Origin: Oscillospiraceae bacterium
GTDB lineage: Bacteria; Bacillota; Clostridia; Oscillospirales; Oscillospiraceae
Length of the DNA stretch: 32,737 nucleotides
Assembly: GCA_902791215.1 (NCBI GenBank)
Contig: CADAUZ010000037.1
Location: forward strand, 1 to 32,737
Direction: 5' to 3'
In this document: positions 23,655-32,737 of the stretch, one piece after another
Numbering within the stretch: the stretch's first letter is position 1
Layout: each line of letters starts with the position of its first letter
Notes under the pieces: model-generated
Seen by the model: the letters and a program-made list of their open reading frames with translations, nothing else
Databases searched by the model: none
What the model was told of the DNA's origin: nothing
Translations under genes and position numbers: made by a program

Positions 23655-25361
23655 TTATTCCACGCTGATCATGTAGTAGTACACCGGCTGGCCGCCGTTG
23701 ACTACGCTGATCTCCGCCTCTGGGAAGCCCCCGGTGAGCACCGCCGCCACGCTGTCGGCGGCGCTTTCCTCCACGCCCTCGCCGTAGTAGACGGTGATGA
23801 ACTCGGGATCATACTGGGAGAAAGCGCCGTTGAGCTCCTCCAAAAGCGCATCCTCGCTCTTAAAGCTGCCGAGCAGGGCTCCGTCGAGCAGGGCCAGATA
23901 CTCGCCCGCGTGGATGTCGTGACCGTCAAAGTCGGAGTCGCGGGCAGCATAAGTCACCATCGCGGTGTGGACCTTGGCGGCGGCCTCCTTCATGGCCTCG
24001 ACGATGGGCTCCTCGTTTTCGTCGATGTTGAAATTCAAAAGCGCCGAAATGCCCTGCGGCACGGTCCTGGTCGGGATGACGATGACGCGCTTGTCGCGGC
24101 AGAGCTCCGCGCTCTGCTCGGCCGCCATGATGATGTTCTTGTTGTTCGGCAGGACGAAGACCGTCTCGGCGGGGGTGCGGTTGATCTCCCGCAGGATATC
24201 GTCGGTGGAGGGGTTCATGGTCTGCCCGCCGGTGACGACGCGGTCCGCGCCCAGTTCCTTGAAGAGATTCTGCATGCCCTCGCCCGCCGCCACGACCACC
24301 GCGCCGAACTGCTTTTCGGGGGCGGCGTACTCCGGCTCCGCGGGGGCGTTTTCCATGGCCTCCAGCTCCTGCTCGACCTTTTCCAGATCGTCGGTGCTGA
24401 TGACCGCCACGCCGGCCTTCTGCTGCTCGGCCTGGGTGACCATGTTCTCGATCTTGGCAAGCTCGAGTGTGCCGTACTTCTGGCTCTCCGTCAGGGCCAC
24501 GCCCGGGGTGTCGGTGTGGACATGGACCTTGAAGATCTCGTCGTCGTCGCTGATGACAAGGCTGTCGCCGATGCTGCCGAGATAGGCGCGCAGCGGCTCG
24601 AGATCGACGTTGGGATCGTTCTTGCGCACGATGTAGACCGTGTCGAAGGCGAAGGTGATCACGTCCTGGACGCCTTCCTTTTCAAAGACGCGGCCGCTTC
24701 CCTCCACGACCTCCTCGATGCGCATCTGGTCCTGGGGGGCAAAGACCTCCCCGCGCAGGGATGCCAGCATCGCCTTGAGGATGACCATATAGCCCATGCC
24801 GCCCGCGTCCACGACGCCTGCCTTTTTGAGCACGGGGTTCATGTTGACGGTGTCGGCCAGGGCCTCGTCGCCGGCATATATCGCGGCCTCCAGGGTCTTC
24901 TCCAGTCCCTCGTCATTTTCGGCTGCCTTGACGGCGGCCTCGGAGGCGAGGCGGGAGACGGTGAGGATAGTGCCCTCGGCGGGCTTCATGACGGCCTTGT
25001 AGGCGGCGTTCACGCCCTCCTGCATGGCGGCGGCAAAGCTCTTGGCGTCAGCCTCGTGCAGGCCCTTGAGCTTTTTGGAGATGCCGCGAAACAGCAGGCT
25101 CAAAATGACGCCGGAGTTGCCGCGGGCAGCGCGCAGAAGCGCGGAGGCCACGCAGTCGGCGGCGGCGGTGACGGTGGGAAAGTCGTTCTTTCTCAGCTCC
25201 AAGGCGGCCTTTTCCATGGTCAGACCCATGTTGGTGCCGGTGTCGCCGTCCGGAACGGGGAAGACGTTCAGGTCGTTGATTGTCTGGATGTTTGCTTGCA
25301 GCGCGGCGTAGGCGCACAGGATGCACTCCTTGAAGGCCGCGGCGTTTATCATATCTCTCAA
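23655..25361 (-). CDS. DAK2-domain fatty acid kinase-like protein (YloV/FakA)
   Basis: This is the ATP-binding kinase subunit of the fatty acid kinase type. In related bacteria it phosphorylates a fatty acid presented by a DegV-type FakB partner, feeding exogenous fatty acids to phospholipid synthesis. The N-terminal DAK2 domain has NVFPVPDGDTGTNM near 32-45 (Mg-ATP site), RGNSGVILS and VDAGGMGYM. The C-terminal half is the partner-binding region. The length of 568 residues is normal. The chosen start is TTG 25361 because GAGGA lies 8 bases upstream; the ATG nine bases further in has only a too-close GAGAG. It follows yloU after 15 bases, the usual arrangement. No DegV gene is in the window. 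Confidence 0.9.
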   Translation of the reverse strand: MRDMINAAAFKECILCAYAALQANIQTINDLNVFPVPDGDTGTNMGLTMEKAALELRKNDFPTVTAAADCVASALLRAARGNSGVILSLLFRGISKKLKGLHEADAKSFAAAMQEGVNAAYKAVMKPAEGTILTVSRLASEAAVKAAENDEGLEKTLEAAIYAGDEALADTVNMNPVLKKAGVVDAGGMGYMVILKAMLASLRGEVFAPQDQMRIEEVVEGSGRVFEKEGVQDVITFAFDTVYIVRKNDPNVDLEPLRAYLGSIGDSLVISDDDEIFKVHVHTDTPGVALTESQKYGTLELAKIENMVTQAEQQKAGVAVISTDDLEKVEQELEAMENAPAEPEYAAPEKQFGAVVVAAGEGMQNLFKELGADRVVTGGQTMNPSTDDILREINRTPAETVFVLPNNKNIIMAAEQSAELCRDKRVIVIPTRTVPQGISALLNFNIDENEEPIVEAMKEAAAKVHTAMVTYAARDSDFDGHDIHAGEYLALLDGALLGSFKSEDALLEELNGAFSQYDPEFITVYYGEGVEESAADSVAAVLTGGFPEAEISVVNGGQPVYYYMISVE

Positions 25362-25376
25362 GTGTCTGTTCCTCGC

Positions 25377-25727
25377 TTATCCGATGATCGTATCGATGAA
25401 CACGTCGACGCGGCGCACGGGCACGCCCGCGGATTTGGACAGCTTGTAGCTGACCTCGTTCATGATGCTTCTGGCCACGGCGCTCATGTTCACGCCGTGA
25501 TCCACGCCGATGTGCAGCTCGAGCGAAATGGCGCCGTCGTCCTCAAAATGCACGGTCACGCCCTTGGACATGGACTCCCTGCGCAGCAGCTGCCACGCGC
25601 CGCCGTCCTTACTGCGTCCGATCATGCCCTTGACGCCGAAGCAGCTCGTCGCCGCCACGCCCGCAAGATAGGTCAGGACCTCGCTTGTGATGCTGATCGT
25701 ACCCTTTTCGTTGGTGATGTTAACCAC
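25377..25727 (-). CDS. Asp23/Gls24 family envelope stress protein (YloU)
   Basis: This small cytoplasmic or membrane-associated protein of the Asp23 family has 116 residues. Family features are ITSEVLTYLAGVAATSCFGVKGM, LELHIGVDHGVNM and VDVFID. Members are linked to cell envelope homeostasis, and yloU is nearly always next to the DAK2 kinase yloV, as here. The start is GTG 25727, with AAAGGAGG 10 bases upstream. Confidence 0.92.
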   Translation of the reverse strand: MVNITNEKGTISITSEVLTYLAGVAATSCFGVKGMIGRSKDGGAWQLLRRESMSKGVTVHFEDDGAISLELHIGVDHGVNMSAVARSIMNEVSYKLSKSAGVPVRRVDVFIDTIIG

Positions 25728-25792
25728 TCGATGGGCGCCTCCTTTCGTATCGCTTTCGGGTCTGCGCAGCTATCCGCGCAAACCGGCTTGTT

Positions 25793-25821
25793 ATTATACT
25801 ATAGATATAGGGAAAAGACAA
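25793..25821 (-). promoter_or_regulatory. Promoter of yloU-yloV
   Basis: On the minus strand TTGTCT (25816-25821) and TATAAT (25793-25798) have a 17-base spacer. The -35 box lies only 6 bases past the lepA stop, so lepA read-through would also enter this operon; no terminator separates them. Confidence 0.75.
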
Positions 25822-25827
25822 GGTTTT

Positions 25828-27629
<1,802 letters not shown>

Positions 27630-27633
<4 letters not shown>

Positions 27634-27956
27634 CGGTTTTGCTCCTTTAACGCGTATTCATTGAGGGAGCTGCTGGCTTCGTCAATCAGGCCGCGCAGCT
27701 TTTCCAGATATTTTTCCGCCGTTTCGGCGGCGTTCTGCGCAGCGTCGGGCAGCTCGCTTCGGCCGAGCAGGTAGTCCGCGCTCACGCCGTAGTAGTCGCA
27801 GGCGCGGCAGACAAAGCTCAGGCCCGGCTCGCGCGCGCCGTTTTCGTAGTGGCTCAAAAGCGCCTGGCTGATGCCGAGCTCGGCGGCTGCCGTGCGCTGG
27901 TTGATGTTCCGCTCCTTCCGCAGGGCGGAAAGGGTCTCGGGAAAGCTCCTATCCAT
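27630..27956 (-). CDS. XRE-family helix-turn-helix regulator, coupled to lepA
   Basis: The 108-residue protein has an N-terminal XRE/Cro DNA-binding domain (about residues 6-65: [20 protein letters not shown], then [14 protein letters not shown] and [11 protein letters not shown]). The helical C-terminal tail is rich in Ala and Glu. AAGAGG precedes the ATG. It is the first gene of the operon and overlaps lepA by four bases. Its target is unknown; autoregulation is plausible. Pairing of a regulator with lepA is unusual, since lepA is more often next to hemW/hrcA or spoIIP. Confidence 0.88.
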
Positions 27957-27997
27957 AATGTTTCCTCTTGTCGTTCCGTTTTGATTACAGCCTGTAT

Positions 27998-28026
27998 ATT
28001 ATATCCGGGAGTGTCTTCTTTGTAAA
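27998..28026 (-). promoter_or_regulatory. Promoter of the XRE-lepA operon
   Basis: On the minus strand TTTACA (28021-28026) and TATAAT (27998-28003) have a 17-base spacer, about 42 bases before the start codon. It is back-to-back with the pta promoter. Confidence 0.75.
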
Positions 28027-28035
28027 TAGAAAATC

Positions 28036-28064
28036 TTGAAATCCTGCTGCAATCGTGTTATCCT
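28036..28064 (+). promoter_or_regulatory. Promoter of pta
   Basis: TTGAAA (28036-28041) and TATCCT (28059-28064) have a 17-base spacer, 39 bases before the start codon. Confidence 0.6.
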
Positions 28065-28103
28065 TATTCTGTTGGAACAAAAATAAAAATGGAGGGAAAA
28101 TCC

Positions 28104-29102
28104 ATGTTTGAAAATCTCGTAGAAATCCTCAAAGCCAATCCCCGCAAGATCGTCTACACCGAGGGCACCGACGCCCGCATCCTTGAGTCCGCCGCGCGCC
28201 TGAAGAAGGACGGCTTCCTCACTCCCGTGCTCGTCGGCAATGTCGATGAAGTCAAGGCAGCAGCCGCCAAGGGCGGCTTCGACATCGAGGGCCTGGAGAT
28301 CCTCGACCCCGCCACCTATCCCGATATGGACAAGTTCGTCGACGATTTCGTCGCACTGCGCAAGGGCAAGGCCACGCCCGAGGACGCCCGCGCCATGCTC
28401 ATGAAGTCCAACTACTTCGGCACCATGCTGGTGAAAGAGGGTCTGGCCGACTCCCTGCTCGGCGGCGCCACCTACTCCACCGCCGACACCGTGCGTCCCG
28501 CCCTGCAGCTCGTCAAGACCAAGAAAGGCGCAAACCTCGTCTCCTCCTGCTTCATCCTCTCCCGCGGCGATGAGATGATCGCCATGGGCGACTGCGCCAT
28601 CAACATCTCCTACGAGGACAAGAAGGACAAGGACGGCAACGTCGTCCTGACCGCCGCCCAGCAGGTGGCCGAGGTCGCCGTGGAGACCGCCCGCACCGCC
28701 AAGGTCTTCGGCATCGACCCCAAGATTGCGATGCTCTCCTTCTCCACCAAGGGCTCCGGCAAGGGCCCCGGCCCTGAGCTCATGCGCAACGCCACCGCCA
28801 TCGTCAAGGAGACCCACCCCGAGCTCGCCTGCGACGGCGAGATGCAGTTTGACGCGGCTGTCAGCCCCACCGTCGGCCAGCTCAAGTTCCCCGGCAGCTC
28901 CGTTGCGGGCTACGCCAACACCTTCATTTTCCCCGAGATCCAGTCCGGCAACATCGGCTACAAGATCGCCCAGCGTCTCGGCGGCTACATGGCCTTCGGT
29001 CCCATCCTGCAGGGCCTGAACGCCCCCATCAACGACCTCTCCCGCGGCTGCAACGCCGAGGAAGTCTACCTCATGAGCATCATCACCGCCGCGCTGGTAT
29101 AA
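28104..29102 (+). CDS. pta: Phosphate acetyltransferase (Pta)
   Basis: Pta interconverts acetyl-CoA and acetyl phosphate, the step before acetate kinase that yields ATP in fermentation. The 332 residues are the short form, one catalytic domain without the N-terminal extension of enterobacterial Pta. They include YTEGTDARIL, GGATYSTADTVRPALQ, SSCFILSRGDEMI, AMLSFSTKGSGKG, ELACDGEMQFDAA and ANTFIFPEIQSGNIGYKIAQRLG. The start is ATG 28104 with GGAGGG 7 bases upstream; an ATG at 28089 overlaps that ribosome site and is not used. Codon choice is strongly C-ending, as in highly expressed genes. The acetate kinase gene is not adjacent. Confidence 0.96.
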   Translation: MFENLVEILKANPRKIVYTEGTDARILESAARLKKDGFLTPVLVGNVDEVKAAAAKGGFDIEGLEILDPATYPDMDKFVDDFVALRKGKATPEDARAMLMKSNYFGTMLVKEGLADSLLGGATYSTADTVRPALQLVKTKKGANLVSSCFILSRGDEMIAMGDCAINISYEDKKDKDGNVVLTAAQQVAEVAVETARTAKVFGIDPKIAMLSFSTKGSGKGPGPELMRNATAIVKETHPELACDGEMQFDAAVSPTVGQLKFPGSSVAGYANTFIFPEIQSGNIGYKIAQRLGGYMAFGPILQGLNAPINDLSRGCNAEEVYLMSIITAALV

Positions 29103-29128
29103 GCTTTCCTGTTCGCTCCGGTCCTTCC

Positions 29129-29294
29129 GTAGGGGCGCTTCACGAAGCGCCCGAACAAATCCGGAACAAATTCAAAATATCTGAAAGGCGAATTCGTTCT
29201 ATAATCACGAATTCGCCTTTCTTGACCAAAACGTTTTTGGGGAAACATCCGCCTGCCCTGCGGGCGGCACGGGCGCTTCGTGAAGCGCCCCTAC
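29129..29294. repeat. Composite element: perfect 25-bp inverted arms around a terminator
   Basis: The left arm (29129-29153, GTAGGGGCGCTTCACG...) is exactly repeated in inverse at 29270-29294. Each arm is itself palindromic (GGGCGCTTCACGAAGCGCCC). The pta terminator hairpin lies between the arms. The outer edges GTAGGGGC...GCCCG match those of the element at 23326-23476. The right arm ends 11 bases before the tadA ribosome site. Confidence 0.75.
29184..29220. terminator. Terminator hairpin after pta
   Basis: AAAGGCGAATTCGT (29184-29197) and ACGAATTCGCCTTT (29207-29220) form a perfect 14-bp stem with a 9-base loop. The U run is short (CCTTTCTTG). The core GGCGAA..CG / CG.ATTCGCC recurs in the hairpins at 4272 and 23382. 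Confidence 0.7.
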
Positions 29295-29319
29295 AAAATT
29301 TCCCCGGAGGGCTGATCGC

Positions 29320-29766
29320 ATGACGCATGAACGCTACATGTCCCTTGCTCTGGAACTGGCAAGGGAAGCATATGACCACGGCGAGGTCCCCGTCGGGGCC
29401 GTTGTCGTCGGGCCGGACGGGCAGATCCTCGGCCGGGGACGCAACCGGCGGCAGGGGTCCGGCGACGCCACCGCTCACGCGGAGATCGAGGCCATACGGG
29501 AGGCATGCAAAGCTCTCGGCGACTGGCGGCTCGAGGGCTGCGCGCTCTATGTCACGCTCGAGCCCTGCCCCATGTGCGCCGGGGCGATCATCAACGCCCG
29601 CGTACCGGTCGTGGTTTTCGGTGCGCGCGAGGCGCTCTCCGGTTCCTGCGGCAGCGTCATCGACCTGTTCTATGAGCGCTACGGCCACCGCCCACAGGTC
29701 TGGGCCGGGGTGCTGGAGGCCGACTGTGCCGCCCTGCTGCGGGAGTTCTTTCAAGCGAAGCGTTAA
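29320..29766 (+). CDS. tadA: tRNA-specific adenosine deaminase (TadA)
   Basis: TadA deaminates the wobble adenosine of tRNA-Arg(ACG) to inosine. The zinc site is intact: HAE with His53 and catalytic Glu55, and PCPMC with Cys83 and Cys86. IPVGAVVV-type (VPVGAVVVGPDG) and the C-terminal SVIDLF segment also fit. The length of 148 residues is typical. GGAGG (29306-29310) lies 9 bases upstream of the ATG. Other nucleoside deaminases share the fold, but the motif context fits TadA. Confidence 0.92.
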   Translation: MTHERYMSLALELAREAYDHGEVPVGAVVVGPDGQILGRGRNRRQGSGDATAHAEIEAIREACKALGDWRLEGCALYVTLEPCPMCAGAIINARVPVVVFGAREALSGSCGSVIDLFYERYGHRPQVWAGVLEADCAALLREFFQAKR

Positions 29767-29810
29767 GAAGTGACAATTCATTAACATTGCACATTTCCTC
29801 TTGCAAAATG

Positions 29811-29819
29811 TGTTATAAT
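29811..29819 (+). promoter_or_regulatory. Extended -10 promoter of the multi-FMN protein gene
   Basis: TGTTATAAT matches the extended -10 form (TGnTATAAT). There is no good -35 at 16-18 bases. The leader to the start codon is about 60 bases. Confidence 0.6.
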
Positions 29820-29884
29820 CCTGTACAATTTGATAGATGTAGAGACCCTGTTTTCCCCGACTATTACCTTCTGGAGGAAACGTT

Positions 29885-31996
29885 ATGAAACACAACCTGG
29901 AAAAGAAGTTCAGTACCTTTGACCTTGCGCTGGTCCTGGCACTGATTGCTGTGCTGCTGATCAACATTCTCGTCAGCCGCAGTCTGCCCGCGCCCGGCAT
30001 GCGCAAGGCCTCCAAGAACGCGGTCACCGTCACCGGCACCGCGCCCGGCAAGGTCGGCGACGTGACGGTCGAGGTCACCGCCGACAAGGACAATATCTAT
30101 TCCCTCGCCGTAACCGAGCAGAACGAGACCCCGGGCATCGGCTCGCTCGCGGTCGAGCAGCTGCCCGCCGCCATCGTGGGGGCAAACTCCCTCGCGGTCG
30201 ACTCCGTCTCCTCCGCCACCGTGACGAGTGAGGCCATCAAGACCGCCGCCGCTGCGGCGCTCGAGTCAGCGGGCTTTGATCCCGCCGCCTTCGGCTATGT
30301 CGCCCCCGAGCCCGAGCCCGAGGTTGAGATCGCCGCACCCGTGGCCGCCGAGGACGGCAAGGTCACCGCCACCGGCAAGGGCACCGGCATCGACGGCGAC
30401 GTCGTTGTCGAGATCGTCGCCGACGCGAACACCATCTACGAGGTCAACATTCTCCAGCAGAACGAGACCCCGGGCATCGGCTCCGTCGCGGTCGAGAAGC
30501 TCCCCGCCGCCATCGTCGAGGCAAACTCCATCGCGGTCGACGGCATCTCAGGTGCGACCGTGACCAGCACCGCCATCAAGACCGCCATCACCGAGGCCCT
30601 GAGCTCCGCGGGCTTTGATCCGGCAAACTTCGGCGCGGGCGAAGCTGCCCCTGCAGCGGAACCGGCTCCCGCCGAGACCGCCGCGCCTGCTGCCGCAGAA
30701 GAAGCGGCTCCCGCCGAGATTCCCGAGGGTGCCTCCACCGCCCAGGCCCAGGCCAACGGCATCGACGGCCCCATCGTCGTTGAGGTCACCGCCGACGCCG
30801 ACAAGATCTACGCGGTCAACATTCTCTCCCAGAACGAGACTCCGGGCATCGGCTCCGTAGCCGTTGAAAAGCTCCCCGGCGCGATTGTGGAAGCTAACTC
30901 CGCGGATATCGACGGCATCACCGGCGCCACCGTCTCCAGCACCGCCATCAAGACCGCCGTCACCGAGGCTCTGGAAGCCATCCGGTCCGGCGCTCCCGCC
31001 GAGGAAGCGGCTCCTGTTGAGGAAGCGGCTCCCGCCGAGCCTGCTGCCGCCGAGGAACCCGCCCCGAAGGCTGAGCTTCCCGCCCCCGTTGTCGGCGAAG
31101 ACGGCAAAGTCACCGCCTACGGCAGAAGCCTCGGCAAGGTCGGCGACGTGACCGTTGAGGTCGTGGCCGACGAGAACACCATCTATTCCGTCACCGTCAC
31201 CGAGCAGAACGAGACCGCGGGCATCGGCTCCCGCGCCGTGGAGGAGATCCCCGCCGCGATCGTGGCGGCAAACTCCGTGGATGTGGACGCCGTCTCCGGC
31301 GCGACCATCACTACCGACGCCATTCGTGCCGCCGTGGCCTGGGCCCTCAGAGACACGCCCTTCGGCAAGACCGAAGCCGCGACCGTTGAGCAGGCTCCCG
31401 TTGAAGAAGCCCCGGTCGAGCCGGGCGAGCCCGTCAGGTCCGTTGGCAGAAGCGTCGGCAAGAATGGCGACGTGGTGGTGGAGGTCCTGGCTGACCGCTG
31501 CACCATCTACGAGGTCAACGTGCTGGAGCACAACGAGACCCAGGGCGTGGGCTCCGTCGCCGTTGACCGCATCCCCGCCGCGATCGTGGCGGCAAACAGC
31601 ATCGACGTCGACGCCGTAACCGGCGCGACCGTCACCACCGACGCCATCCGCGCCGCCGTCGCCAAGGCGCTCCGAGACGCTCCCTTCGGTCAGGCGGCTG
31701 AGGAAGCCGCCCCCGCCGCCGAGGAAGCCCCCATCGGCTCCGCCGTTCTGGAGTCCACTGTGGACGGCAAAAACGGCCCCATCGTTGTCGATGTCGTTGT
31801 GGAAAACGGCGTCATTACCAAGGTGGAAGTCCGTCAGCACAGCGAGACCCAGGGTGTCGGTTCCGTCGCCGTCGACTGGATGCCCGGCCGCATCGTCGAG
31901 GCAAACTCCGTTGACGTCGACGGCGTGACCGGCGCGACGATTACGTCCGACGCCATCAAGACTGCCGTCGCCGAGGCACTCGGCAAGGCCGCATAA
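29885..31996 (+). CDS. Membrane-anchored protein with six tandem FMN-binding domains
   Basis: The 703-residue protein has one N-terminal membrane helix (about 12-31) and then six FMN_bind-type repeats of about 80-85 residues. They lie near 45-130, 158-243, 283-364, 405-495, 518-603 and 621-703, joined by Ala/Glu/Pro-rich linkers. Each repeat has an [EHS]-x-GIG/GVG segment (such as NETPGIGS) and the ApbE flavinylation motif Dxx[ST][GS]AT, with predicted FMN-acceptor Thr at 112, 225, 349, 474, 582 and 685. Repeat 1 has SSAT instead of SGAT or TGAT. Covalent FMN at such Thr is known for NqrC, RnfG and the two-domain PplA. A six-flavin extracytosolic electron relay tethered to the membrane is the inference. 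GGAGG lies 7 bases before the ATG. The neighbouring reductase carries a close relative of these domains. No ApbE, Rnf or Ndh2 gene is in the window. Confidence 0.85.
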   Translation: MKHNLEKKFSTFDLALVLALIAVLLINILVSRSLPAPGMRKASKNAVTVTGTAPGKVGDVTVEVTADKDNIYSLAVTEQNETPGIGSLAVEQLPAAIVGANSLAVDSVSSATVTSEAIKTAAAAALESAGFDPAAFGYVAPEPEPEVEIAAPVAAEDGKVTATGKGTGIDGDVVVEIVADANTIYEVNILQQNETPGIGSVAVEKLPAAIVEANSIAVDGISGATVTSTAIKTAITEALSSAGFDPANFGAGEAAPAAEPAPAETAAPAAAEEAAPAEIPEGASTAQAQANGIDGPIVVEVTADADKIYAVNILSQNETPGIGSVAVEKLPGAIVEANSADIDGITGATVSSTAIKTAVTEALEAIRSGAPAEEAAPVEEAAPAEPAAAEEPAPKAELPAPVVGEDGKVTAYGRSLGKVGDVTVEVVADENTIYSVTVTEQNETAGIGSRAVEEIPAAIVAANSVDVDAVSGATITTDAIRAAVAWALRDTPFGKTEAATVEQAPVEEAPVEPGEPVRSVGRSVGKNGDVVVEVLADRCTIYEVNVLEHNETQGVGSVAVDRIPAAIVAANSIDVDAVTGATVTTDAIRAAVAKALRDAPFGQAAEEAAPAAEEAPIGSAVLESTVDGKNGPIVVDVVVENGVITKVEVRQHSETQGVGSVAVDWMPGRIVEANSVDVDGVTGATITSDAIKTAVAEALGKAA

Positions 31997-32012
31997 TCGC
32001 ATATCAGCCCTC

Positions 32013-32040
32013 ATCTCCGGCAGCGCAAGCTGCCGGAGAT
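32013..32040 (+). terminator. Terminator of the multi-FMN protein gene
   Basis: ATCTCCGGCAGC (32013-32024) and GCTGCCGGAGAT (32029-32040) form a perfect 12-bp stem with a GCAA tetraloop, followed by TTTCTATACG. A second small hairpin, CTATACGC/GCGTATAG, lies right after it (32043-32061). The U tract is short. Confidence 0.7.
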
Positions 32041-32067
32041 TTCTATACGCATTGCGTATAGTTTCAA

Positions 32068-32097
32068 TTGACTTTGCCCCCGGGTATACGTTATAAT
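32068..32097 (+). promoter_or_regulatory. Promoter of the flavin reductase gene
   Basis: TTGACT (32068-32073) and TATAAT (32092-32097) have an 18-base spacer, about 73 bases before the start codon. The reductase can thus be expressed apart from the multi-FMN gene. Confidence 0.75.
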
Positions 32098-32170
32098 TTT
32101 TATATGGTTCGACAGCTTTTCAGTTTGTCGGAAAACGGAGACATTCCGATTATTACGAAGGAGGAAAGAC

Positions 32171-32737
32171 ATGAAGAAGTACCTATCCCTGATGCTGGCA
32201 GTCCTGATGCTCCTGTCGCTGGCCGTCCCCGTTTACGCGGACGAGCCCGCCACCGCGCAGGGCGAGGGCAACGGCATCGACGGCAAGATCGTCGTCGAGG
32301 TCAAGGCCGACGCGGAAAAGATCTATGAGGTCAACATCCTCGAACAGAACGAGACCCCGGGCATCGGCTCCGTGGCCGTTGAAAAGCTCCCCGGCGCGAT
32401 CGTCGAGGCAAACTCCCTCGAGGTTGACGGCATCACCGGCGCCACCGTTTCCAGCACCGCCATCAAGACCGCCGTCACCGAAGCCCTGACCTCTATGGGC
32501 TTTGACCCCGCCGCCTACGCGGGCGCTGCCGCTCCCGCTGCGGAAGCTGCCCCCGCAGAGAAGGAAGCCGTCACCCTTGACTGCGACGTGGTCGTGGTGG
32601 GTGCCGGCGGCGCGGGCATGACCGCCGCCATCACCGCCTCCGATGAGGGCGCAAACGTCATCATCCTTGAGAGCACCAGCTTCCCCGGCGGCAACTCCGT
32701 CCGCTCCACCGGCGGCATGAACGCCGGTCCCACCGAG
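32171..32737 (+). CDS. Secreted FMN-binding/FAD-dependent reductase (5' part, cut by edge)
   Basis: The first 189 residues are present and the frame is open at the right edge. A Sec signal peptide ends at VYA (about residue 23), with no lipobox. Residues about 32-112 form one FMN_bind domain with DGITGAT and predicted FMN-acceptor Thr92. After an Ala/Pro linker, a Rossmann FAD site begins at 138: CDVVVVGAGGAGMTAA (Gly144-Gly149), ILE, then FPGGNS and STGGMNA. This is the layout of extracytosolic fumarate/urocanate-type reductases, in which a flavinylated domain passes electrons to FAD. The substrate-specific part lies outside the window. GAAGGAGGAAAG is upstream of the ATG. The FMN domain is almost identical in DNA to repeat 3 of the neighbour. 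Confidence 0.87.
   Translation, partial: MKKYLSLMLAVLMLLSLAVPVYADEPATAQGEGNGIDGKIVVEVKADAEKIYEVNILEQNETPGIGSVAVEKLPGAIVEANSLEVDGITGATVSSTAIKTAVTEALTSMGFDPAAYAGAAAPAAEAAPAEKEAVTLDCDVVVVGAGGAGMTAAITASDEGANVIILESTSFPGGNSVRSTGGMNAGPTE

Noticed and set aside
28089-28103. ATG five codons upstream of the pta start
   Set aside because: It forms part of the GGAGGG ribosome site for ATG 28104.
30000-31990. Regular DNA repeats that could suggest a CRISPR or satellite array
   Set aside because: The period is about 310-375 bases, the frame is kept throughout, and each unit encodes an FMN-binding domain.
30548-32014. Minus-strand 488-codon open frame over the FMN repeats
   Set aside because: Gly/Asp-rich shadow of a repetitive gene; the plus strand has a membrane anchor and six conserved motifs.

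Overview
The window is a high-GC stretch of chromosome from an anaerobic, endospore-forming member of the Bacillota, most likely a Clostridia lineage of the Oscillospiraceae type. The evidence is a complete GerA-type germinant receptor operon, spoIIR, addAB, yloU-yloV (Asp23/DAK2), lepA, pta and a non-mevalonate isoprenoid gene (ispE). Almost every promoter is a plain sigma-A type with a 16-18 base spacer. Placement at family level is inference from gene content and base composition.

Left part (1-8136). The left edge carries three tandem leftward consensus promoters and a leader typical of an rRNA operon, whose genes lie outside the window. Divergent from it is a germinant receptor operon in the order A-C-B. 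Convergent to that is a CPA2-type cation/proton antiporter with visibly lower GC, followed by a secreted, membrane-anchored protein with Ig-like domains.

Middle part (8383-16241). An oligo-1,6-glucosidase (GH13) and ispE are separated by a roughly 190-base inverted-repeat element. spoIIR has its ribosome site inside a hairpin and runs tail-to-tail into a tiny proline-rich ORF. rsmE follows, then a 660-base gap holding a second copy of the repeat family and an unassigned minus-strand transcription unit with two small ORFs. A stand-alone E2-like acyltransferase-fold protein without its catalytic His is divergent from a DtxR-type iron regulator. A class I aminotransferase closes this block.

Right-middle part (16375-29766). 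The addB-addA nuclease-helicase operon ends in a 478-base gap packed with two TTAA-ended miniature elements and a nested inverted-repeat/terminator structure. Leftward genes follow: yloU and the DAK2 kinase, then lepA preceded by an overlapping XRE regulator. Rightward are pta and, after a second nested inverted-repeat/terminator structure, tadA.

Right end (29885-32737). The most striking content is a membrane-anchored 703-residue protein made of six FMN-binding domains in tandem, each with a flavinylation motif Dxx[ST][GS]AT. Beside it, behind its own promoter, is the start of a secreted reductase with one FMN-binding domain fused to an FAD-binding fumarate-reductase-like domain; the right edge cuts this gene. 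Together they look like an extracytosolic flavin electron-transfer chain: a six-flavin membrane relay and a terminal reductase of unknown substrate.
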